From Deroplatys truncata (Eukaryota > Arthropoda > Insecta > Mantodea > Mantidae): a DNA stretch of 64,000 bases. The stretch lies in assembly GCA_030765065.1 (NCBI GenBank), contig CM060989.1:63502001-63566000 (forward strand), written 5' to 3'. The position numbers were made by a program, and so were the translations under genes. Shown here piece after piece: positions 1-12,200 of this stretch (positions are counted from its first letter, which is position 1; each line of letters starts with the position of its first letter). The notes below the pieces were generated by a model. The model saw only the letters and a program-made list of their open reading frames with translations. It did not search any database and was not told the DNA's origin.

Positions 1-138
1 AACAGACTTAAAAAGTAAATCTAGAGGCCAAAAGGCAATAATTTAACCATAGATTGATGCTTCCTAATACAGCACATGAATTTGGAATAGCAAGGCTGAT
101 ATTTTGCTTGAAGTAGATTAAGAACAGGTGAATCTTAC

Positions 139-258
139 CCTGCATGACGGAGTGACGTCTGTGCTGTGCAGGGGGGGAACAGCCTCCCTGAGTCACCTCC
201 ACCGAACTGTTGGAGTGCGAGTCAAGCTGCGTGGAGTGACCAGAGTCACTGGATGTCA
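139..258 (-). CDS. Gef26: Gef26 exon: Ser/Asp-rich tail segment
   Basis: The last exon in the window (120 bp). The acceptor GGTTCAG lies above it and the donor GTAAGA below. The translation is [19 protein letters not shown], then [19 protein letters not shown]. The SDSGHS and RRHSV elements recur in RapGEF2 C-terminal tails and look like phosphosites. Further exons must lie to the left of position 1. Confidence 0.88.
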
Positions 259-3200
259 CTGAACCTAACAAACCAATCACCATCAATGGATTTGGTGACG
301 TCAACACTAACAAACAGAGGAAGGGACAGAATGAGGAAAACCATGATGGAAACAAGAATAATGGTGCCACATTGTGGAGGTTTTGACGACATAATATTTC
401 AGGAATGTTGCTCTCAGTGAACAACAAAGATATTTAACATTACATTCCTTAATCAGATACTGAATTAGCATAGTAGAGAGCTAGAAGTTTTAACTAAAAG
501 CATGTGGTTTTAGGTCATATACATAGTCCCGTCATAAGTTCTGTCCTCTATGTTATTATACCTTTTTCACTATAAGCTGAAAGGAGAAGTAAACAAAACT
601 TAAATGTATCACTCCGCCGAGCATGCAGCACCACGTGGAGGATGACGTACCCGTGAGAGGAAATTGCTTCATACAGAATTCGAATACAGTATATTGCGCA
701 GCTTGGGAATCATTAGCTTTTAAACATTGTATGTCTATTCCTATACATCCTAAACTTCTAACACATATACTATACCCCCCGCCGCTGAATCTTTGCACTT
801 GACAGTTCATGTGGCTTCGCGTAAAGTTGGCTACATTGTGGTTGCGACGTTGCCAGAGTGGCTAGTAAACAACAACAGCTGATAGTTCTGTCTGTGTCTA
901 AGCCGCATACAAAAGTGTACGTAGTAGCGAACGTCAATGTATAATAACTATTTTGTATTATTATTGTTAATTGAAAATAACTTTGCATAAACATTGCAGC
1001 ATATGTAGAATAAATTATGCACTTTTGACAATATAGAAACAGAACAATGCAAACTTGCCTGCCACATTGAGGAGAAATAAAACAAATTATTAGCACGCGA
1101 TAACAAAAGTTATTTTCATTCACGATTTAAAACTGCAATGGCTCAATTCCATCCAAATCCCGTCATCATTATCTTCACCAAAGCATATCATTAATGGTTC
1201 ACACTCACTAATAATTCCGTCTATTTCTTGTGTTTTTCGTATTAGCTTATTCACATGATCTACTTTCTTCTTCCACGAAGCCGCGTCCACCGTCACCACA
1301 CCTTCCCACAAAAGCCTTTCCACCTCGGTAATGGTAAATGACTTATTGTTCTCCCTCACATAAACCTTAATGTCGTTTCACACTAATTTGATAAGGTTGA
1401 AGTGAAGTGTACGACTTCATCGGCAGGAATAGAGGGATGGCCATGAAGCTTCACATACTCATTTTCCTGCTCAAAGAATTCTTGGGTGCTCCTTAATAGT
1501 TCCAATGCCTGACTATTAAGTGGCGCAAAGGATTTTCACTTTGTGAATCATCACTCGGCGATAGACGTCGTTTTTCAGACATTGTCGCACTTAAATCTTG
1601 TATAAATAAATAATATGACTTAAATGTATATAAAACAGATAAATACCTATATATATATATGTATAAACGAACAATAACTAAACTATAAAACAATAACCAC
1701 AAATAACAAGAACAATATGTAGCTTGCAAAGAACAACTCGACGTTTGTGCTAGAGATTCACAAACTGAAGCATGTGGTTGGGGATAGCTACATCCGGCAA
1801 CAGAGCCGCTTCCAGCTCCGGTTCCGCTTCCGCTTTGTCATCGACCATCCGGAATGCTGCCTTGTGATTGGCTTAGAAAGTCAAACGGTGAAAGCTTTTC
1901 ATCTGTTTTGTTGCGAGTGTACCAACTTAAACCGAGCTGTCAAGTGCAACATTTCAGCGGCGGGGGTATAAGAGTACACAAATAAAAGTTGTACCTGAAC
2001 AGTTCGGCATCTGTGATTAAAGGTACTACATTAAACTGTTCTTAACTTCAGGCTTTAGAAATCATTCATTTAATGACTAATATCAGTATACCACCTTTGT
2101 TTTAACCTTTTTATGAGTCAACAAGTTAAATAACAATTAGCGCTATAGGTTAAAACACAACAGAAAACAAGCGCGATCCAAGCTATCCCAGTTAACTTAT
2201 CACTAACAAAGGAGTTCAATTATTGCTAAACAATACCCAACCATATTCATTGTCGATTAAAGGTGGGTACTTTTCACAGAATTTGTTAAAAGCATTTAAC
2301 GCAACTGTCTTTTTTCAATTACCCGCGTTTATGTTTTCCGCAGTGGCAGAAGTCGGAAGATTCTCAGCCAGAAATTGGAAACGAACTGTAGCGCCTGCAC
2401 ATGGCCTCTTAAACCCTCTGCTGTAACGGTTCATTCAGTTATAGGTGAATCTGAACAAGCACATTTAGTTTCATAAATTGAACTGTTACAATGAGTTTTT
2501 TAAATTTCTCTGCATGAGAATAAACACAAAATGTTAGATCTAAACCGAACTATTTTTTGTAGAGGAAGAGACGACATGCTAAGCGGGGAAGGTGTAGTTT
2601 GTCCAACGGCCAATGAAGTGCTGCCTTGTCATGTGGTTTTGTTTACTTCTCCTTTCAGCTTATAGCAAAAAAGGTATAGCTCTACAACTTAAAAATAAAT
2701 GATTTAATGGTATTGTTACAAGTTACTATGGTAGTAGAGTTATTATTGTAAACACATTTGCTTTGTGTAAATGAAAACAGAATTGAAGTCATTGCTCTTT
2801 ATAAGTGTGGTAAGAAACCTATTGAAATGTTCAAGTTGTTAAAACAACTGAAAATTTCATTAAAATTTGTTTACCAAACTGCCAAGAGATTCGCTGAATC
2901 TTCCTTTATTGAAGATTTACCAAGATCTGGCAGACCACGTACCGTAAGGACTTCAGGAGTGGTCAAAGCAGTAAGAGAACGAATATGTTGAAACCCACTC
3001 CAGAAGCAAAAAATATGGCCCGAGAGTTAAATGTACCCGCCAAATCCAGGGAGAAGACCTTCATATGAGAGTGGGACATTTGTTAACCTCGAACCTAAAG
3101 AAGATCAGGTACGAAAGATCAAAGAGGCTCTTACAGTGGCATGCTCAGAATGATCATGAAAATTTTCACAGTGGAGGAGAAGTGCAATAAGCAAAATGGT

Positions 3201-6200
3201 AAAATATATGCACGGAGCTCAGAGGAAGTTAAAATATCAGTCCCCCGTGTCCAGAGAGGGCACCACCCAGCATCAGTGATGGTTTGATGGGGCGTGTGAC
3301 ATCAAGGGGTAACATCTCTCAATTTCTGCAAACAAGGAGTAAAAACAGGAGCCAGACAGTACCAAGAGGACATCCTAGAGAGAGTTGTGAGAGCCTTGAA
3401 CACCACTCTCTTCAATGGAAGCTATTGGGTCTTTCAGCAAGACTCAGCCCCAGCTCACAAGGGTAGAAGAACTCAAGCATGGCTCAGGGACAATGTTCCA
3501 GAATTCATTGCAGCAGAAGAACTGGCCCCTGGCAACCCAGACCTAACCCACTGGACTATAGACTTTGGGATATCTTGGAGAGTAAGGCCTGTACTAAACC
3601 TCACTCCAGTTTGGAATCTCTAAAGCGAGATCTCATAAAGTAGTGCAGGAAATTCCTCTAGATGTCATCTGAGCTGCAGTACCAGATTAAGGTCCTGTGT
3701 AAAGGCCAGAGGTGATCACTTTGAATGACTTACAGTGTAAGAAATCTTCATTAGTCACTGAATTAAAATATATATGCTATATCTTTTTGTGTCTTTTTAT
3801 TTTAAGACATATTGCTTCTAAATCACAGGACAGAACTTATGACTGGACTATGTAAATCTTTCCGACTATTAAGCTCTAAAGATTCAACAAGCAATTATTA
3901 ATTCTAAGAAATGAGAATGAATTTAAAACTAAATGATATTTACTTTAAAACCAGTCATGTGACAAGGTAGATAATGAGTTATTTGGAGCAACATGCCTTA
4001 ACACAATGAGGACAGATTACGTGAATTTGCATCTTAAAGTGCAGGGAGAACGGATGACTCAAATGTGCATATTAAAACATTTTACTGTCAAGGACAGTAC
4101 ATTCCTCTCAAATGTAGCAGATATATACGGTTCACAAATATTTGCTTGCAGAAAAATCACCTGACCCTTATTCATATATTGGTAACAAATAATAAGCTTG
4201 TTTCTCTTCAAAACTATGCAATTAATCACTGTTTAGTTCTTTCACCAAATATAAATGTGCTTACAGAACAAAGAAATTTGTCAGTGACAAAGAAATTCTG
4301 TGGCAGCATCACAAAACAAAACACATGAAACTCTAATTAAAGATTTCAGATGCAAAACAAATAACTTTGATCCAAAACAAGTAATTATACTTCAAGTTAA
4401 AAGTGATTTTCAGTTTCTTTGAAATGCATAGACTACTTAAGAGTTGGTGTGATGGTCTTTGGCGATGTGTGTGGTGGGGTAGGAGAGTTATAGAGGTTAC
4501 TAAAGTATAACCAACATTTTTCCATCATTATGGGATCAGTCACTACTGTCCATTCCAAACCAGAGTGCCTTTCACTGAAAACAAACTCTTTGTATTATCC
4601 GCGCGAAAGTAGTTCGCAATCCCCGCCCATAATGACTGCTTGTTCCCCTCCTACGTGCTTATTGAACACTATTTAATCTATAAAAAGGCGCCCTGCGTGA
4701 GAATCATAATTCAAAATGCAACCTGAGGTAACAATCGATTTTATAAGTATGCAGCAATGAACATTTTACTTACGTTGATCACAATCCTCGGGCAAAAGTG
4801 CAACACCCAAATCCGAATCCACCGAAGATGGTTCAGCTGCCATATCAGAATCAGAACTACTTTCCAAAATAATGACAAGCTTATCCACAATTCCACAGCA
4901 TTGTTGCACTTAAAACAAGTTCCCACATTTTATCCTCTTCTATGTTGTATTATGTCTGTTTATATTCCCTGCTTGCTTTGGTTACACTTTTCACTGAAAC
5001 GTTCTAAAATCTGATATTAGTTTCGTAATATGCAATAATGCAAGTGTCGGGTATTTTTGTAATGGTGAGTTGAATATATGAAGTATTGTTTGTTTTTAGC
5101 CACTTTTTAACTGTTTACCGCTTCTGTGTTTGAACAGTTTATTCGCACTACACACACCTTCCTCTCCCATGTGAGCTCAAATACCAACTGACTAAATCAC
5201 AACATTTGACCTGAGCTGAGCATATGTGTGTTAGTGTATTATGAATGACTGTTCACTTATCATATTTCCTGTGTTATGCAAAGTGTTTATTCGGTACTCA
5301 GATAGCACCTCTGGGAATTCATTGCTGCATTTCTTGTGTATGTAAGAGAGTGGCAGTCGTGCATTACGGTTGGTATTAACAAGCAAGATGCTCTCGGCAT
5401 TAGCGCAAAGCAGACGAAAATAGTATTTTGTAATCTCTTAACAGCTAGTATATATCCATTACCTTTAACGATGAGTTCTTATGATAACCGCAATAAAATG
5501 TGCAGTTCTATACCTTTCCTGCTCTAATATTTCATATACAATACATGTATTAAGGAACTCTTTATGTTGGCATAAGAGTATATTCTTGGGTTCACGTGCT
5601 TCTGTTTACATCAGAGGGAACTCTGGTTTGGAATGGACAGTAGAATCTGATGATATTCGGGTTGTTAGGTTCCATTCATAACTGCCAACTCCTCGCAAAT
5701 ACATGTCTGTTAGGATAGTTATATTCTGTGTTACATTGGCACCCTCTTTTTATATTTGCAGGTATTCAAACTTTGCACGCTGACCACTGATTATAATAAT
5801 TAGGTCTTACATTGCAGTTAACTAGAAATTTGAATTGTTTTTGCAAGTTTTGGTGTAAGCATTGTCTGTTTGTATGGGGTTTTATCTTTAGAGAAAGATG
5901 ATCTCCATAGAAGAAAGTCAAGAAATTTAATTGTTTGGTTTAGGTAAGTACACCAAGATCACATTAACTATAAGTTGTTCTTCATATGCATGTTATATAA
6001 ATTAAGTCTATAGATCACTTCAGATGCATCCAGGTTATGGGTAGTCTGTGATTACGGCAGAGAAGGAAGGTGATGACCAAACCCTTGCTCCGAAGAAAAG
6101 AATATTTCAGAGCAGTATACTAGTCTTACTATAAATACTGTCCTAAAGTTTTAAGTAAATTGACACAAAATGGTTACAGATATTTTAATATCCTAATAAT

Positions 6201-9200
6201 ATGAATTATGTGGATGCATTATGAATCAAAATCACAAATAATTATTCAAAATGGTCACCATTAGCACGCACACAATCCCTAAGTCTTTGTGACCATTCAT
6301 CAATTGAATTACGCAACACATCACGTGGAAAATCTGCAGCTGCCTTCCGAAGAAACTGCTTTAAACTTTCAATATTAGGATATCTCTTCTTGCAAGCCAT
6401 CTCCTGAAGCTTGGACCACAATTTTTAGTCCAAAGGGTTTAAATCTGGACTTGCAGAAGGCCAATCACAGGAATCGGTGTTTCATGGTTAGGAGCGACAA
6501 CTCGTTGGCGGGATGTAGTGTATGTGATAGTGGCTAAAGTAACTATAACAACTGGGAGTAGTAATCGGCTTGTGTTCTTGCATGTGGGATAGAGGGAAAG
6601 CGTGCGAAAGGAAGGCAGTGTGTTACCTGCTATTGCAAGAATAAATGACCAGCAACCAAAGGTCGTCTACTTGCTACCTGAATGTTCCTTGCTTGAAAAG
6701 CCCTGAGATAAGAATCCTTCCCCTGTCCAACATCCTGTCACCACTGAAAAGGGGAACAAACTCATGAGGGGCTAAGAACCTATAACCAAAACACACACCC
6801 CCGCATCCACCCACAACAAAGCGACACCACCAATTATACACCATATGAAAGACTTTCTTCAAACAGTTGCTCAATCTACAAAAACGTTCTACATTAGTAA
6901 ATCCAGCATAAAAATAATGTTCTGGATTTAAGATGTATAACATAAAGCTCCATGCTTGCTGCAATGATCAGCTTTCAGTTTGAATTAGCTAAGAAACTAG
7001 CAAAGCAAATCATTACTGAAATCGTAAGTGCTAATTACATATGAAAAAGTTTTGCTTTAAAAACATGCCAATACATAACTTGCCTCATGCATTAATTTCC
7101 CTAGCATTAGCATTCTTTTCTGTAAGCTTGGATGCACACTGGTGATAGGCTGGGATTTAAATTTCTGATGCTTAATTCATGTAATGGAGAAAGAATAGTA
7201 TGATAATATGAGGTGTGGCAATAAAGAAACCAGACCTAATTTTTTACTCATTTCCCACCACTTTGAGAACAAAATGAGTGGTAGGGCATTGATTTGTGGA
7301 CTCCCTCCACCATCAAATGAAGTTTCATCACGCAGCGGTTACTCTGGCTATAACCAGTGTTAGGCCCCATTCACAATGAAATGTAAGTGCTAACATAATG
7401 CACCATAAGCACAGGCGTGAGGGAAGACCATTCACAATGCAGCCATAGGCGTCCCAAGAAGTTGGCACGGGCTTCAAGATCCTTAAAACAATTGCGGAAA
7501 TCTTCCAAGTGTACCTTAAGTTTCAAATTGAGTAATATAACCAACAATCCAAATAACAAAGTTCACTTAATATTTTATAAGTAAATAGGTCACAAAAACA
7601 TACATGCGCTAAACTGCTGCCCGTAGCATTAGTGACATCACAAATGTTTGACCAAAATATTGAAAATAGTTGTCCAAGTATGGAAACTGCAGCAAGTCAT
7701 ATTAATGCAATGCACATTATCTCTTTGTGCCAAGAACTCTAGGTGCAGATGCTGGGTTCATCCATTAAATGAAAGGAGGATTAAGTAAGGAGACTACCAT
7801 AACCTCTTGAGGGAAATGAGAGATAGAGACCCACAACACTTTGTTTGGCATGGCCAAATGGAAGAGAGCATGCATGTACATTAGACGGCATAAAGTCTCG
7901 CATCACGATCGTCTACTGTTGAATAAGAGTCAATGCAAAGAGAAAGAAATGCAGAATTTTTCCTCCATGCACGCAACGCAAGCATAAAGTTTGGAGTTTG
8001 CAAACTCTTGCATTGCATGACTCTATGTGAATGCTTCCATTAAATAACATGGATGCACAGTCTTGTGCTTACATTTCATTATGAATGGGCCTTTAGAAGT
8101 AGATTGTACTTCTTGAGTTCCAATGGAATAATACAGTGTGTTGAGTGTTAATACCAAATTCCTCACAATACTTGGGAAATCTGTCACAGAAACCTACAAA
8201 TTGTTGACAGAATTTTATGGTGATCAGTGTCTATCTCGTATGCAAATTTTCAAGTGGTTTAAAGAAATTTAAGGAGAATAGGCAAAATGTAGGGAACTAT
8301 CCAAAAATGGGCTATCCATCCACTAAAAAAGTTGAAGAGAATATAGAGAAACTTGGTAAAATTATTCCAGGATAATTGAGCATTTGAACAGTTGCTGAAC
8401 TTACCAACACAATAAGGAAAATGTTACACAGATTTTGCTCGACGATCTGGGCATGAATGTGTGCTAAAATGGTGCCAAAATCCTCATGTCCATATAAATG
8501 GAACATTGAATTACTGTATTGAAATTCTTGGAAACCTTGAAAATCATCCTGATTTCTTCAAAAATGTAGTTACTTGCAATGAAACTTGGATTTTCCAATA
8601 CGACCCAAAGGCTAAGCAACAATCCATGCATTAGAACAGCCCGCAATCCTCCATGAAGCAGAAAGTGCACATGAGCATGTGGCGGTATAATCTCTACCAC
8701 CTGGATATAGAGCTTCTGTTGGCAAGCTCTACATGGAAGCTTCTGCCAGCAACTTCGTCCTGACAGAAGGTGAAACCTTGTGGATTGTTCAACAAGAGTG
8801 AGCTAGTCAATGCCTTAGTCAATGACACATCACGGCCTTCTGCCAGCCTCGTTAACATTGTCGTAATAAGTGGGATCACATTAGTCCGAATCTACTTCTG
8901 GTAATATATTTAATTTTACTTAATCACAGAGGTAGACACTTAAAGCTATGTCTCATTAGGATATTGTCTATTGTATTATTTCTAAATTCTTTACGTGAAG
9001 GTTAATATGGTGATTCTTTCAACTTATCTTTTTGAGCTGTGCGAACAGTTATTTTATTAACTAGGGCAAGTTTTAAGCATATGTAAATTCAACTTTATAA
9101 TTGTTCTATGAAAAGAGTTCAATATTACGTAGGTTAAATTATATGCAATACTATTTCACACTAAATACAGCTTTTAATTGCTCTTGTAACAGAGTTGATA

Positions 9201-12200
9201 TTAAAGGTGTGAATGTTTGCATTCGCTGTTGGCACGAGTGACTTTATGTAATTGGAATGCCCATTAATATTATACTTTAATGTATTTGATATATGTAACG
9301 ATGTGGAATAAAAAGGCATATACAATGAACAAACTTACAGTATTCACATTTGTAAATAAGGGGAACAATGTAGTCCGCCTCCACGTGGTGTTCCCTGGTT
9401 AACGCTAAATGGATTACAACACAGGCATGCTTCCCAAGCAAATGCCGGTGCAGGAGTATACTATAAACATTTTGCACAGTATCTAACATTAGATGAAACG
9501 TCAAACCACTATGATGGAGAATTAATAGCTATAAAAGCAGCATTACAGAACTTTTATATAGACCAACATATAAAACAAAAGTCATCTTATCAGACTCAAA
9601 ATCAGCCATAGATGGAATAGTAAATTACAATAATAAAACAACAAGAAATATTAAAGAAATAAGAAGCCTAATTAAAGCAGTTCAAACTAGAAATCATGTC
9701 ACTCTACAATGGATCCCAGCTCATGTCGGACTTTTGGGCAATGAACATGCGGATCAATTAGCAAGAAAGGTGCAATACAACAAATAAAACCTGTAGGACA
9801 AATAGAAATAAATAAACAATTAAATAACATTAAACAACATTTCAAAAGACAGAAGAGACTTGATGAAGAAGATAAATTAAAAGATAAACATTATAAGAAT
9901 ATTAAAGATAGAGTTGATATACAAAAAATGCCAAGGAAGACTACAGTGGCCTTATTTAGGATGGCAACTGGCCACGATTGCCTTGCAGAACACGTCTACA
10001 AGATACGATGCCTACCTACACCCAAGTGCACTCTCTGTGAAGAAGATGTCATCCTGAACAAACACTTGCCAAATGCAAAGGCCTTAAAAGTGATACCTTA
10101 CAGACTTTATACTGGGAAGCCAGAGGGAAAATGATGCAGATCAATTAATCCCCAATGCCATTAGTGAAAAACAACATTTGTAAATAATCACAACTGATTT
10201 TAGAATTTTCATCATTAGTTGTTGGCTGCGCAGATCCAAACAAAATAAATATCTTGTTACTTAATTTAGCTTTGTTGAATACTTATTACTCATTCAAAGC
10301 AATTTTATATTCTGGTCACTTATGTTCCCCTTTTGATCCCGGTTTATTCACATTCCTCTCCCCTAGCATGATTCCAAACAAAATTTACCAAGGAGGTGAT
10401 GCAAAGTAATTGTTTTTTTATAGCAGGGGAAGGGTTGTTTACATTAATTGGGTGCCTGCAAGTTCACACTGTCAGTTTTATTATAAAAATCTTTCAAGGA
10501 TCCTCTGTGAATGTATGCGACAAAGGAGACCAGACTTGTGGAAGAATGCCTCATGGATTCTCCACCAGGACAATGCCCCATCCCACAATGTGCTATTTGT
10601 AAAGAGTTATTTGGTGAAAAACAATTTTCTAGTGATGGACCGCCAGACCTAGCACAATGCGACCTTTTACTTTCCTAAAGTCAAGTCCACACTCAAAGGA
10701 ACCAGGTCCAGTCTATGGTTGAGCAGCACAACACAAGATGACCTGCAGCATTGCTTCAAAGTGGAAAATTCACCCGAAGCAGTGTAGAGAACTACAGTGA
10801 AGGGGATAACATTGCCACTGACTGATATTTTTTTCTTTCTCTACCATATACATAGTAGGTAGAGAAGGTATTGCATTACAACTAAAAATTTGATACAAAG
10901 ATCTCACTGGAAATACATGTTTCCAGGCCCCATTGAACAGAACAATACAAAGCAAAACCAGCATTTTTAGAAAAAGGTCTATGTATGCGTGTGTGAACAG
11001 CATAATTAAAAAACTAAAAGTCAGATAAATACCTACTTGGTATTAAGGTCCAGTACCTTCCAAGATGAGACAAGAAGATTTTCAAGAAAATCCCCCCATT
11101 CCAAACTACCCTCTACATGAAAAATTCAAAAATGTTTTATTTTCTAAAAAATGGATCTAAAGCCCCTTGTACACGATCAAATTTTTGTCAAATTCAATAC
11201 TTTACAAGACCTTTCAAGAGTTGTCACAACTTTTCTTATCAAGTTGCTTCCAATACCTTTAAAGTCCTTGAAAGCAAATAAGGACACGTTATAAACGGTC
11301 AAAGACTTCACAATGATTTGATGGCTTTGGCCAATGAAATGTGAGTATTCACAGTGCGTCACGAAATCTGCAACATGGCTGAAAGTGAAAAGTAAACAAA
11401 AATGGCTACCCAGTCAAGGTATGTCGTATGCGAACTGATTAGGTATACATAAGCTGGCCATGTCTGTAGATCGAGAGCTCTGTGGATTACCATGAATCAG
11501 ATGAAGTCGATTATGAAGAAATAATTGTCAGGCAGATTTCCGAACTAAGTATACATTAATGCAATGTTATACAGTGTGGTTAACCTATCAGTTGGTGTTA
11601 TTTTCATTGTATTCCACACTCGTAATGTGATTTCATTGGATATAATACGTGAAAGTGCTACATAATATTAGTAAAGAACAATATTTCATTGCGAATTGTT
11701 ATACTGTGACACAAATAGTAAATTGCTTTGCGTGTGATAAATTATTTATTAATGTGTTCTGAAGGGTTTCAGTTTGAAAAAAGACAACTTGTCCAATCTT
11801 GTCACATATTGAAAAATGTTTGACAATTTGTCTTTTAAACTCTTGAATTGAAAAAAAAAGTTGATCGTGTACAAGGGGCTTTACAATTATGATTAAAATA
11901 ACATATATTACAAATAGTTACATGACAAAATGTATATCTTGAATTTTCTTCATTTTGAAGAAATTTTGTATAATCTTGTGAAACTGCTACATGTTAAGCG
12001 ATAAACAAAAATGTACTAGACTAACATGTAGATCTCTTTAAAGCACACAATTTATTTCAAGTAACTTCTTTTATGCCATTTCTGAGATATCAGTTATTAG
12101 GGTTCGAATGTTCCATTCTTTTAAAATCTTGCTGATTTTCAGTTGTTTTTTGCGATGTCACGGAAAGAGTATGGAATTTAAGGCCAGTATATAGCGACCA

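Larger units (their letters stand above)
559..2676. mobile_element. TA-target DNA element (family E, copy 1), non-autonomous
   Basis: Terminal inverted repeats of about 40 bp: TACCTTTTTCACTATAAGCT at the left and its reverse complement, with one or two changes, at the right. They are flanked by TA at 557-558 and 2677-2678. A second copy lies at 53634-56096. No transposase is visible in the E sequence itself. An IS630-like element (773-1968) sits inside it. The TAC start and TA target resemble the IS630/Tc1 elements in this window, so E is probably a non-autonomous relative. Confidence 0.82.
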
